In this document: one piece after another, positions 7,129 through 15,831 of the stretch | How the letters are laid out: each line of letters opens with the position of its first letter | Numbering within the stretch: the stretch's first letter is position 1 | Source: Acidimicrobiaceae bacterium | Lineage (GTDB): Bacteria > Actinomycetota > Acidimicrobiia > Acidimicrobiales > Bog-793 | Direction of reading: 5' to 3' | DNA length: 35,952 nt | NCBI GenBank assembly: GCA_003139355.1 | Contig: PLIM01000163.1 | Coordinates: 1-35,952 of the forward strand | Made by a program: the position numbers and the translations under genes | Notes under the pieces: generated by a model | Told to the model about the DNA's origin: nothing | The model's database searches: none | What the model saw: only the letters and a program-made list of their open reading frames with translations

Positions 7129-8487
7129 TCAGCGGCGGATCCTGGTGCCCGCGGGAGTGTCCTCGACGATGTAGCCAAGCGCGACGATCTCGGCGCGCAG
7201 CACGTCGGCGGTCGCGAAGTCCCGTCCCGCACGTGCCCGGTCGCGACGGCGGCCGAGCTCGAGGACGGCCTCAGGGATTTCGGCCACGCCTTTCGCTTCG
7301 AGCCCGACGGCCCCGAAGCACTCCAGGACCGCCCGGGCCAACTCGGCGCCTCGTGACGCCTCGCGCGCATCGAAGGCCACGTTCGCGCGCCGGATCGCAT
7401 CGAAAAGGACTGCAGTGGCGCCCGGCGTGTCCAGGTCATCCTGCATCTTGTCTGCGAACACATTCCTCACGTCGGGATCGGTCCGCTCGCTGTCGAGGGT
7501 GCCTGGCTCGCTGAGCCGACTGCTCAAGGCATCCAGTCGGCTCAGCGCCGACGCAGCGTCACTGAGCGTCGTGGCCGTCACCTCGATCGGCGCCCGATAG
7601 TGCGACTGGAGCACGAGCAACCGGTAGGCACGGGGATCGCTCTGCTCGAAGAGCTCAGACAAGAGGAGCACGTTGCCCAGCGATTTGGACATCTTCTCGC
7701 CTCCGCGCGCTTCGACCATGCCGTGGTGCACCCAACGGCGAGCGAACTGCTTTCCGATCGCGACCGCTTGCGCTCGTTCGTTCTCGTGATGCGGGAAGAT
7801 GAGGTCCTGTCCACCTCCGTGAAGGTCGAATCCCTCGCCGAGGAGGGCAAGCGACATGACGACGCACTCGGTGTGCCAACCGGGACGTCCGGGACCCCAC
7901 GGCGAGGCCCACCAGGGCTCTGCGGGCTTTGCCTTCTTCCAGAGGGCGAAGTCCAGAGGCGAGCGCTTCTTCTCGTTCACCTCGACGCGCGCCCCTGACC
8001 GCAACGAGGCGAGGCTCTGGTGGGCAAGAAGCCCGTAGTCTTCGACCGCCGAGACCGTGAAGTAGACGCCGTCGCTGGTCTCATAGGCGACCCCCAGCGC
8101 AACGAGCTCGGCGATGAGCTCCACCATCTGCTCGACGAAGGCCGTGGCATGCGGGATCCTCCCCGGGAGGAGGCAGCCCAAGGTGTTCATCGCGTCCCAC
8201 CATTCGGCCTCGTACTGCTCGGCGATCTCCTCCGGCCGGCGGCGCTCCTCGTTTGCCCGGGCGATGATCTTGTCGTCGACGTCGGTGACGTTCGAAACGT
8301 GGTCCACCACAAACCCGGAGTACTCGAGAAAGCGGCGGAGGACGTCGTAGACCAGTGAGAAACGGCCGTGACCGATGTGAGGTGGGCCGTAAACGGTCGA
8401 ACCGCAGATGTAGAGGCTGATCCGGCCCGGCTCGCGGGTCTCGAGCTCCTCGCCCCAGCCCAAGGCCGTGTCATGAAGGCGCAGCAC
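7129..8487 (-). CDS. cysS: Cysteinyl-tRNA synthetase
   Basis: 452 residues, class I synthetase. Zinc ligands match CysRS positions: C28 (YICGSTVY), C208 (WHTECVV), H233 and E237 (FPHHENE). HIGH is PPHIGHG (37-40) and KMSKS is GGEKMSKSLGN (265-269). The segment GRPGWHTECVVMSLALLG and LHGGGQDLIFPHHENE are CysRS hallmarks, separating it from the related mycothiol ligase MshC. It charges tRNA-Cys in the cytoplasm. The GTG start at 8487 lies 20 bases from the divergent valS start, leaving almost no room for a leader; leaderless translation is likely. Confidence 0.96.
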   Translation of the reverse strand: MLRLHDTALGWGEELETREPGRISLYICGSTVYGPPHIGHGRFSLVYDVLRRFLEYSGFVVDHVSNVTDVDDKIIARANEERRRPEEIAEQYEAEWWDAMNTLGCLLPGRIPHATAFVEQMVELIAELVALGVAYETSDGVYFTVSAVEDYGLLAHQSLASLRSGARVEVNEKKRSPLDFALWKKAKPAEPWWASPWGPGRPGWHTECVVMSLALLGEGFDLHGGGQDLIFPHHENERAQAVAIGKQFARRWVHHGMVEARGGEKMSKSLGNVLLLSELFEQSDPRAYRLLVLQSHYRAPIEVTATTLSDAASALSRLDALSSRLSEPGTLDSERTDPDVRNVFADKMQDDLDTPGATAVLFDAIRRANVAFDAREASRGAELARAVLECFGAVGLEAKGVAEIPEAVLELGRRRDRARAGRDFATADVLRAEIVALGYIVEDTPAGTRIRR

Positions 8488-8507
8488 AGGAGTACCGTAC
8501 TAGGCCT
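8488..8507. promoter_or_regulatory. Compact bidirectional start region between cysS and valS
   Basis: Only 20 bases separate the two start codons. They contain AGTACCGTACT (8491-8501), a palindrome around one central base, and TAGGCCTA (8501-8508). The first palindrome offers a TANNNT -10-like hexamer on each strand: TACGGT 6 bases before the cysS GTG and TACCGT 9 bases before the valS ATG. Both transcripts could be leaderless or nearly so. Promoter activity is inference. Confidence 0.4.
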
Positions 8508-11132
8508 ATGCCGACTCCCCTCGTGCCCGACCGACCCTCGCTGGAGGGCCTCGAGGATCGCTGGGCCACTCGCTGGGAGCAAGACGGCACGTACCGTTTC
8601 GACCCGACCCGTCGCCGCGCGGACGTGTACTCGATCGACACGCCACCACCGACGGTGTCAGGCGCGCTCCACGTCGGTCACGTCTTCTCCTATACCCAGA
8701 CCGACATAGTCGCCCGCTACAAACGGATGACCGGCAAGGCGGTCTTCTATCCAATCGGCTGGGACGACAACGGCCTGCCTACCGAACGCCGGGTGCAGGA
8801 CTACTTCGGGGTCAGCTGCGACCCGTCCCTGCCTTACGACCCGGACTTCGTCCCCCCGCCGTTGGAGCACAAACGCGACAAGAACGCCCGTCCGGTACCG
8901 ATCTCGCGCCCGAACTTCATCGAGCTCTGCCACATCCTCATAGCCGAGGACGAGCAGGCCTTCGAGCGGTTGTTCCGCACGCTGGGCGCTTCGGTCGACT
9001 GGACCCAGCACTACACGACGATCAGTGAGGCGGCGCGACGAGCCTCGCAGCGCGGTTTCCTCCGCCTCTTGGCACGCGGAGAGGTCTACCGGCAAGAGGC
9101 GCCGACACTGTGGGACGTCGACTTCCAGACAGCGGTTGCCCAGGCCGAGCTCGTCGACAAAGAGGAGCCGGGCTTCTACCACCGGCTCCGTTTCGTGCGG
9201 TCCTCGAACGACGGCGACCCTGTCGAGATCGAGACGACTCGACCTGAACTGGTACCGGCCTGTGTCGCGCTCGTCGCCCATCCGGCCGACAAGCGCTATC
9301 AAAGCCTGTTCGGCCTCGAGGTGCTGACCCCATTGTTCGGCGCGCCGGTCCCGGTTCTCGCTCACGAGCTCGCAGAGCCGGACAAGGGATCGGGTATCGC
9401 GATGATCTGCACGTTCGGAGACCTCACCGACGTCACCTGGTGGCGCGATCTCGCCCTGCCGACGCGCTCGGTGGTCGGAAGAGACGGCCGGCTCGGACCG
9501 GCTCCGTTCGGAACGCCCGGTTGGGAGTGTGCCGACCCTGAGAGGGCGAACGCGAGCTACGCGGAGATCGAAGGCCAGCCGGTCAAACGGGCCCAAAGGC
9601 GGATCGTGGAGCTCCTGCGCGAGTCCGGCGATCTGCTCGGCGAGCCACGCGCCATCACCCATGCCGTCAAGTTCTACGAGCGGGGCAAACGGCCTCTCGA
9701 GATCGTCACGTCGTCTCAGTGGTACGTCCGGACCCTCGACCGTCGCGACACGCTCCTGGCTCGAGGGCGCGAAGTGCAATGGCACCCCGAGCACATGCGG
9801 GCCCGCTACGAAGCCTGGGTGGAGGGGCTGACCGGAGACTGGAACATCTCGCGGCAGCGTTTCTTCGGCGTCCCGTTCCCCATCTGGTACCAGCTCGATG
9901 ACGACGGCGAAGTCGTCGCGGACGGCCTACTGCTCGCCTCCGAGCAGCGCTTGCCTGTCGACCCGTCGACCGACGTGCCTGACGGTTACACCGAGGTGCA
10001 ACGCGGCAGACCCGGGGGGTTCGTCGGCGACCCAGACGTCATGGACACCTGGGCGACCTCGTCACTCTCACCGCAGATAGCCGGCAAATGGGAGGAGGAC
10101 CCCGAGCTGTTCGCCAAGGTCTACCCGATGGACCTGCGCCCACAGGCCCACGAGATCATCCGGACATGGCTGTTCTCGACGATCGTGCGCTCGGAGCTGG
10201 AGCACTCCACGGTGCCGTGGCGCCACGCCGCCATCTCGGGGTGGATTCTCGACCCCGACCGCAAGAAGATCGGAAAGTCGCTCGGCAACGCCATCACGCC
10301 GCTCGAGTACCTCGAAAAGTACAGCACCGACGCCGTTCGCTACTGGGCGGGGTCGGCTCGCCTGGGCGCGGACACCGTGTTCAGCGAAGAGCAGATGAAG
10401 GTCGGGCGGCGGCTCGCGATCAAGATCCTCAACGCGAGCCGTTTCGTGTTGTCGCGCATGGACGACTCCGAGAGCCGCACGCCGGTCTCCGCAACAGGCC
10501 TCATGGCGCTCGACGCGGCCATGCTGGCCCGCCTGGCGGCCGTCGTCGACGAAGCGACGGCCGAGTTCGAGGCCTATGACCATGCGCGAGCCCTCGAGGT
10601 CACCGAGTCCTTCTTCTGGTCGTATTGCGACGACTACCTCGAGCTCGTCAAGACCCGCGTGTATGGCGATTCCTCCCAAGCCGGCCAGGCGTCGGCACGA
10701 CACGCACTGGCGCTGAGCTTGTCGGTGATCTTGCGCCTGTTCGCACCGTTTCTCCCCTACTGCACTGAGGAGGCATGGTCTTGGTGGCAGTCCGGCTCGA
10801 TCCATAGCGCCCCGTGGCCCTCCGGCCCTGCACTGGCGTCCGAAGCCGGTCCCGACGCGCGTCCAGAGATCATCGACGCCGTCGCGGTGGTGCTCGTCGC
10901 TCTCCGGCGTGCCAAGACCGAGGCAAAGGGCTCGATGCGCATGCAGGTAGCCCGATGCCTTGTGACAGGTCCTCCGTCACTCCTGGACCTCGTCGATCTC
11001 GCCTCGGACGATCTTGCCGACGCCGGCGCCATCGCGCAGCTCGACCTTGTGCCGGATCCGGGCGCCGCCGCGCTCTCGGTCGTGGTCGAGCTTGCCGCTG
11101 AGGTCGGGCCCGGATCGGGTTCGGGGAACTGA
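8508..11132 (+). CDS. valS: Valyl-tRNA synthetase, archaeal-like type
   Basis: 874-residue class I synthetase. N-terminal catalytic part with HIGH variant ALHVGHVFSYTQTD (HVGH 55-58) and PIGWDDNGLPTERRVQ; a long editing domain (about residues 220-400); KMSKS variant DRKKIGKSLGN (586-591); anticodon-binding helical domain with FFWSYCDDYLELVK. The GWDDNGLPTERRVQ block is the form found in archaeal and Rickettsia-type ValRS, whereas common bacterial ValRS has GTDHAGIATQ. The C-terminal valine-arm coiled coil of bacterial enzymes seems absent. It charges tRNA-Val and edits threonine. ATG 8508 gives the family N-terminus; AGGAG lies 15 bases upstream, rather far. Confidence 0.94.
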   Translation: MPTPLVPDRPSLEGLEDRWATRWEQDGTYRFDPTRRRADVYSIDTPPPTVSGALHVGHVFSYTQTDIVARYKRMTGKAVFYPIGWDDNGLPTERRVQDYFGVSCDPSLPYDPDFVPPPLEHKRDKNARPVPISRPNFIELCHILIAEDEQAFERLFRTLGASVDWTQHYTTISEAARRASQRGFLRLLARGEVYRQEAPTLWDVDFQTAVAQAELVDKEEPGFYHRLRFVRSSNDGDPVEIETTRPELVPACVALVAHPADKRYQSLFGLEVLTPLFGAPVPVLAHELAEPDKGSGIAMICTFGDLTDVTWWRDLALPTRSVVGRDGRLGPAPFGTPGWECADPERANASYAEIEGQPVKRAQRRIVELLRESGDLLGEPRAITHAVKFYERGKRPLEIVTSSQWYVRTLDRRDTLLARGREVQWHPEHMRARYEAWVEGLTGDWNISRQRFFGVPFPIWYQLDDDGEVVADGLLLASEQRLPVDPSTDVPDGYTEVQRGRPGGFVGDPDVMDTWATSSLSPQIAGKWEEDPELFAKVYPMDLRPQAHEIIRTWLFSTIVRSELEHSTVPWRHAAISGWILDPDRKKIGKSLGNAITPLEYLEKYSTDAVRYWAGSARLGADTVFSEEQMKVGRRLAIKILNASRFVLSRMDDSESRTPVSATGLMALDAAMLARLAAVVDEATAEFEAYDHARALEVTESFFWSYCDDYLELVKTRVYGDSSQAGQASARHALALSLSVILRLFAPFLPYCTEEAWSWWQSGSIHSAPWPSGPALASEAGPDARPEIIDAVAVVLVALRRAKTEAKGSMRMQVARCLVTGPPSLLDLVDLASDDLADAGAIAQLDLVPDPGAAALSVVVELAAEVGPGSGSGN

Positions 11133-11145
11133 GGCCGCCGCGGGC

Positions 11146-11589
11146 CTAACGCAGCCTGGGAAACACGCGGGCAAAGACCAGCCGAGGCGGGATCCGACCG
11201 AGCACGACCGTGGCCAAGAGCTTCAAGTCGCGTTGTTGGACGACGACGATGGCGATCCGGCCTGCTCGCCCGCTCGGCGCCCAGCCCCGTTTGACGCTCG
11301 AAGCCGTGAAATGGCCCGTGAAAGCTACGAGACACGTCGCGACCCGGGAGGCATCCTCCAGCGCGTCGGGGACCACAACACCGTGGATCTCGACGATCAG
11401 CGCGCGTGGTGGCAGATACCGTTCGCCCGCGAAGCGGCCGTGGCCGTGCACCGCCGTCGTCGCCTCCGGAAGAACCCTGAAACAGAAGCTGTCGTGAGTG
11501 CCCAACCCGTTGCGGGAGGCGGTGCAGCCGCCGAGTAACCCGGCCACGGCCACAACGGCCACGAACACGACGACGAGCTTCGCCTTCAT
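11146..11589 (-). CDS. Small predicted lipoprotein of unknown function
   Basis: ATG 11589 gives 147 residues starting MKAKLVVVFVAVVAVAGLLGGCTASRNG: positively charged start, hydrophobic stretch and lipobox LGGC with lipid-modified Cys22. The mature part has a few scattered cysteines and no motif I recognise. The longer track ORF to 11688 prepends a non-signal segment and overlaps the next gene, so it is rejected. GGGGA upstream is a plausible ribosome site. It converges on valS (13-base gap) and follows the YbhN-like gene on the same strand. Confidence 0.7.
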   Translation of the reverse strand: MKAKLVVVFVAVVAVAGLLGGCTASRNGLGTHDSFCFRVLPEATTAVHGHGRFAGERYLPPRALIVEIHGVVVPDALEDASRVATCLVAFTGHFTASSVKRGWAPSGRAGRIAIVVVQQRDLKLLATVVLGRIPPRLVFARVFPRLR

Positions 11590-11684
11590 ATGCGACCGTC
11601 CCCAGGAGTCCTGCGCAGCCCGGCAGGTTCTTTCGTGAACGGCACAGTCGCGGCCGCCCGCAGCCCGGTGGGTGGAGCGAGCCG

Positions 11685-12800
11685 TCATGGGAGCTCCGCC
11701 GACTGGTCCTGTGCCAAGACCGGCACCTGCCGCAGGGCCGACGCCTCTGCCGTCAACGCGGCAAGCCTATCGGCGCGCCCGTTGTGCCACGTGAGGCCGG
11801 CCCATACAAGCCATCCGACTGGGAGATAGCCCCAGAAGCTCACGATGCGGTACAAGAGGACGGCCGCGACGGTGCTGGCCTGGCCACCTCCGAACGCGAC
11901 GAGCGCGATCACGAGGCTCCCCTCGACGACGCCGAGGCCGCCGGGCGTAATCGGGAGGTTTGCAGCCAGTTGCCCCGCGCCGTAGGCGAGAAGGAGCCCG
12001 CGCCATGGCACGCCGGCGCCGACAGCAAGGTAGGCGAACACGAGGCAGGCGCAGTCGAGAACCCAGTTGGCGACCGACCACATCAGTGCGCTCAGGAGGT
12101 CAGCCTTGCGGAGGTTGACCTGGCTCATGTTGGCAACAAAGGACGAAACGACGTTGTCGCCCGGCCGCCGCGGAAACCCTGTGACCCGGTGAGAGACCTC
12201 GAGCGTCCATCCGAAGAGCCTCGCGAGTGTCCGTCGCTGGTACACGGCGGCAGTCCCGGCGATCGTGATCGCGAGCACTGCAACGGTGACCCCCACCAAG
12301 TCGAACGCAGAACCCTGGCGCTCTGCGACAAACACGCCGGCTGTCGCTAGCAGAGCCAGCCCGAGCGCAGAGAAGACCAGAGTCGCCAGCAACGCCCAGG
12401 CGGCAAGAGCCTCCGACGCTCCGAGGCGGCGGAATTGCCGAAAGCCGAAGGCGCTCGCTACGAGCGGCCCTGCGGGCAGGGAGCTCGCGATGGCTCCGGC
12501 TGCGAAGGAGATCGCCGTGAACCGCGCTGTGCTCGAGCGCACACCACCGCATCCCAGCAGTCGTTGGTCCAGGCGCGCGAACGCCACCAACGACAAGGCT
12601 TCGACCATGATCGCGAGCAGCAGCCACCCCGCGTCGAGATGAGCGAGCTCGGCCGACGCGCCCGCCAGCTCGCCACCTTGCCCGCTCACCGCCCAGAGGG
12701 CAACGCCGCCGAGCGCGATCCCCACGGCGAACCGGACGCGACGCCAGGTGCGCTTCGGCCTGTTGCTCGGAGGCAGTCCCCCGGCTGACAGCTCGCTCAC
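11685..12800 (-). CDS. YbhN/AglD-type integral membrane protein (LPG synthase TM region family)
   Basis: 371 residues with seven to eight hydrophobic segments. Conserved features of the lysylphosphatidylglycerol synthase TM / UPF0104 family are visible: ISFAAGAIASSLPAGPLVASAFGFRQF in the first half and GAGQLAANLPITPGGLGVVEGSLV in the second. Family members act as flippase- or synthase-like membrane domains in lipid and glycolipid metabolism and often sit near glycosyltransferases. No aminoacyl-transfer domain is attached, so lysyl-PG synthesis is not claimed. The substrate is unknown. Confidence 0.85.
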   Translation of the reverse strand: MSELSAGGLPPSNRPKRTWRRVRFAVGIALGGVALWAVSGQGGELAGASAELAHLDAGWLLLAIMVEALSLVAFARLDQRLLGCGGVRSSTARFTAISFAAGAIASSLPAGPLVASAFGFRQFRRLGASEALAAWALLATLVFSALGLALLATAGVFVAERQGSAFDLVGVTVAVLAITIAGTAAVYQRRTLARLFGWTLEVSHRVTGFPRRPGDNVVSSFVANMSQVNLRKADLLSALMWSVANWVLDCACLVFAYLAVGAGVPWRGLLLAYGAGQLAANLPITPGGLGVVEGSLVIALVAFGGGQASTVAAVLLYRIVSFWGYLPVGWLVWAGLTWHNGRADRLAALTAEASALRQVPVLAQDQSAELP

Positions 12801-12920
12801 GACCGGTCCGGCACAGTCGCCGGGCCGCCGGCACGCTCGAGGCCCTGGCGACCGATTCGAGCACGATCCGTAGCGAGCTGTGCGGTCGACTGGAGTGGAC
12901 GACTGCAGGAACCCAAGGCG

Positions 12921-14306
12921 CTACAGCTGCAGTGATTTCGTCTCAAGGAACTCTTCGAGCCCGAACTTTCCCAGTTCGCGTCCATGGCCTGACTGCTTGA
13001 AGCCACCGAAGGGCGCCAACGGGTTGAAGCTTCCGCCATTGATGTCGACCTGACCCGTCCGGATCCGGCGAGCAACCCTGATCGCGTGCTCCGGATCGGC
13101 CGACCACACTGCTCCCGACAATCCGTAGATCGAGTCGTTCGCGATCTCGATTGCTTCGTCCTCGGTGTCGTAGGGGAGGATCGAGAGTACCGGACCGAAG
13201 ATCTCCTCCTGGGAGATCGCCATGTCGCGCCGGACCTCTGAGAACACAGTTGGGCGCACGAAGAAGCCCTTCTCCAGGCCTTCGGGCGGGTCGACACCTC
13301 CCGTGACGAGCTTCGCGCCTTCGTCGATGCCTTTCTGGATGTACGCACGTACACGCTCGCGCTGGGCTGCCGAGACAAGTGGGCCGATCCGTGTCGCGTC
13401 GTCGAACGGGTTGCCAGGCACTGACGCCATGGCGGTTCGCGCGGCGATCTCCTCGGCCTCGGCCAGCCGATCGCGGGGCACGAGCATCCGAGTCAGGGCG
13501 CTGCAGGTCTGGCCCGAGTTCAGAAAGCACATCGTGACTCCCACCGACACGGCACGACCGAAGTCAGCGTCCGGCAGGATCACGTTGGCTGACTTGCCGC
13601 CCAGCTCGAGAGCGACCCGCTTCCCGGCACGAGTCGACCCGGTGAACGACACCATGTCGACTTCCCGATGGCAGGTGATGGCCTCGCCAACCTCTGGGCC
13701 GGTTCCCGAGACCAGGTTGAAGACGCCAGGTGGCAAGCCGATCTCGTGCATGAGCTCGGCAAGAACGAATGCGTTCAGCGGTGCCACTTGGCTCGGCTTG
13801 AGCACGACGGTGCAGCCGGCTGCCAGCGCCGGAGCCACCTTGGCGGCGATCTGGTGGAGAGGATAGTTCCACGGCGTGACGGCACCGACAACCCCGACCG
13901 GCTCACGTACAACCAGCGAGTTTCCGACCGTTTCCTCCCACGGGACCTGGTCGACGATCTCGGCCATCGAAGCGAAGGTCGCGATCGGCAGGCCGACCTG
14001 GATGATCGCCGAGAGGTTGACGGGCGTGCCCACCTCGCGGGCGATCAGCTGACTGATCTCGGTCATGCGGACGCCGAGGCCTTCAGCTATACGCGATGTG
14101 TACTTCGCCCGCTCGGGCGCCGAGATCCGGGCCCATCCCTCGAATGCGGCACGCGCCGCCCGGATCGCGCGGTCGACATCGGCGGCGGTACCACTGGGGA
14201 TCGTGCCGATGACCTCCTCGGTGGTCGAGTCGAGAACGTCGATTGTGTCGGTGCGCGCCGGAGCGACCCACGCGCCGTCGATATAGAGCCTGTCCCGGAC
14301 CTCCAT
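12921..14306 (-). CDS. NAD(P)-dependent aldehyde dehydrogenase with an internal deletion
   Basis: 461 residues. Active-site parts are present: N147 (TPWNYP), K170 (VLKPSQ), general base E234 ([11 protein letters not shown]) and nucleophile C268 (NSGQTCSA), with the normal 34-residue E-to-C spacing. The stretch after the nucleotide-binding turn is short: [17 protein letters not shown], where family members such as BetB have about 16 residues between the turn and the Glu. About 11 residues, the helix after GSTxxG, are missing in frame. That helix packs the Rossmann fold, so activity is doubtful. Closest type by eye: betaine or aliphatic aldehyde dehydrogenases. It lies between the SpoIID and YbhN genes on the same strand. 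Confidence 0.9.
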   Translation of the reverse strand: MEVRDRLYIDGAWVAPARTDTIDVLDSTTEEVIGTIPSGTAADVDRAIRAARAAFEGWARISAPERAKYTSRIAEGLGVRMTEISQLIAREVGTPVNLSAIIQVGLPIATFASMAEIVDQVPWEETVGNSLVVREPVGVVGAVTPWNYPLHQIAAKVAPALAAGCTVVLKPSQVAPLNAFVLAELMHEIGLPPGVFNLVSGTGPEVGEAITCHREVDMVSFTGSTRAGKRVALELGGKSANVILPDADFGRAVSVGVTMCFLNSGQTCSALTRMLVPRDRLAEAEEIAARTAMASVPGNPFDDATRIGPLVSAAQRERVRAYIQKGIDEGAKLVTGGVDPPEGLEKGFFVRPTVFSEVRRDMAISQEEIFGPVLSILPYDTEDEAIEIANDSIYGLSGAVWSADPEHAIRVARRIRTGQVDINGGSFNPLAPFGGFKQSGHGRELGKFGLEEFLETKSLQL

Positions 14307-14348
14307 GCCGCCTCCCCGTGAAACCAGTGCGAGCCCACCCCGGGGATC

Positions 14349-15782
14349 TCAAGGACCGTTGGTGACCCCGTACCAGTCAGAAACGCAGTAATGCGGGTTG
14401 TTCCCCGCAAGCAATGATCCCAACGCGTACGAGGATACCGAGACCTTGGCGCCTGTCGTACCGACGATCTCGACACTCTCCACCCGGCCGCCGAGGGACC
14501 CGAGACCATTGCGCTGCGTCACCTCCACTGCGGCGAGCCTGCCCACCGATGGGAACGTCTTCTCGACAGAGCGCACCGGCACCGACGCCCACCACTTGTG
14601 GCACGGATTGCATGTGTAATAACCGCTCTTGATGCAAACCACGTCGCCGCGGTCCACCACGCTGGGAAACCGGCCGCTGACGGTGTAGCCGCCAGAGGAC
14701 GCGAAGTACTCGGCAAACACCGGCGTCCCGGGCGCTCCGGGCGTCACGGGCGCTCCGGGTGCTCCGGGCGTGCCGGGCTGCTCGAGGATCTGGCCCGCAG
14801 TGTCGGTGGCTGCCGCGTTCAAGATGGGGCTCTCATTCGCCATGCCCGGGTACGACTGGCAGTAGGAGTCGCACGCAGTCGCATACGGTGCCCAGCCCCC
14901 CGAAGCGAGCTCGGCCGCGACGTAGGACCGCGTCGCGACGGCCTGCGCCTCGAGTGCCTGAAAACCCCACGGACGGCCCTGAGGAGAGCCGTCACTGCCT
15001 CCGAAGAGGCCCCACGACCACGACACCTCAGCGGAGATGACGCTGCGGACGTATTCCTCGACCGGGAGGATGCTGAGCGTGACCGCGCCACGGGGCGAGC
15101 CGTACGCCTCGACCGTCCCGCGAACGGCAAGATCGACGCCGTTGCCCTCGCAGACCGTCAGCACCTCGTTCAAGGTTGCGGAAGGCTGCACCGAAGACGG
15201 CACGGCGACCGGGTTCACCAGGTTTGACGCGACACGCGCCCATTTCGTCGACGAGCACCCCGCGGCGTCTGAGAGGGTCCACCGGCCCGACGACAGCACT
15301 GCCCGGACAGCTTGGCCACCAAGGAACGAATGCCCACCGAAGGAGAACGCGGACCCACTGGTGACGACAACGGGATCTCCGTCGTTCTCGTTGAGATCCA
15401 CGGAGATCCTCGGGTCCTTCGACACCAGGTTGTCACCGGGTGACAGGGTCGTTCCGCCGTAGTAGTGGGCGAGGATCCATCGGTAGGGCGCGTGACCGAG
15501 AGCTGCGTATCCGAAGGCTCCCCACTGACCCATGCCGAGCCCGGAACCGTTGCCGAGGCCAACGAAATCGACGTTCGGCGCGGGGAACGGCGCGAGCGAA
15601 GAACGCGCCGTCGCAGCAGCACTCCCGGTGAGGAGGAGCGGCCCGGCCGGGACTCCGAGCGACACACATACGAGTACAGCGGAACACCGCTTGATGTTGC
15701 GGATGTGAGCAATGTTAGTGCTGTGGCCGTTGATCCCGCTCACTTCGCGCTCGGGGACCATCCTCACCGCCGGGACCCTCAC
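14349..15782 (-). CDS. Secreted SpoIID/LytB-domain protein
   Basis: 477 residues with a signal peptide after a charged leader (IKRCSAVLVCVSLGVPAGPL... to TGSAAATA). SpoIID/LytB features: GLGMGQWGAFGYAALGHAPYRWILAHYYGGT near the N-terminus, and LPVEEYVRSVISAEVSWSWG ... ALEAQAVATRSYVAAEL, with the Glu of AEVSWSW at the position of the SpoIID catalytic Glu. SpoIID is a peptidoglycan lytic transglycosylase; in non-sporeformers this domain is found in secreted wall proteins. A Pro-Gly-Ala insert (GTPGAPGAPVTPGAPGTP) interrupts the middle. The usual histidines in the GHGxGM block are replaced (GNGSGLGMGQ). In-frame starts GTG 15782 and ATG 15761 are both possible. It sits downstream of the polysaccharide operon on the same strand. 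Confidence 0.85.
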   Translation of the reverse strand: MRVPAVRMVPEREVSGINGHSTNIAHIRNIKRCSAVLVCVSLGVPAGPLLLTGSAAATARSSLAPFPAPNVDFVGLGNGSGLGMGQWGAFGYAALGHAPYRWILAHYYGGTTLSPGDNLVSKDPRISVDLNENDGDPVVVTSGSAFSFGGHSFLGGQAVRAVLSSGRWTLSDAAGCSSTKWARVASNLVNPVAVPSSVQPSATLNEVLTVCEGNGVDLAVRGTVEAYGSPRGAVTLSILPVEEYVRSVISAEVSWSWGLFGGSDGSPQGRPWGFQALEAQAVATRSYVAAELASGGWAPYATACDSYCQSYPGMANESPILNAAATDTAGQILEQPGTPGAPGAPVTPGAPGTPVFAEYFASSGGYTVSGRFPSVVDRGDVVCIKSGYYTCNPCHKWWASVPVRSVEKTFPSVGRLAAVEVTQRNGLGSLGGRVESVEIVGTTGAKVSVSSYALGSLLAGNNPHYCVSDWYGVTNGP

Positions 15783-15831
15783 CTACGACAAGTACCTTCC
15801 GGTACCAAGTCACGTCGCTCTCGCGGCGCAC

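Noticed and set aside
7129-8487. MshC (mycothiol ligase) rather than CysRS
   Set aside because: Length, PPHIGH, WHTEC and EKMSKSLGN blocks and the C-terminal anticodon-binding part fit CysRS.
8658-9794. 378-residue minus-strand ORF inside valS
   Set aside because: Shadow of a strongly conserved gene; composition is Arg/Asp/Val-rich without domains.
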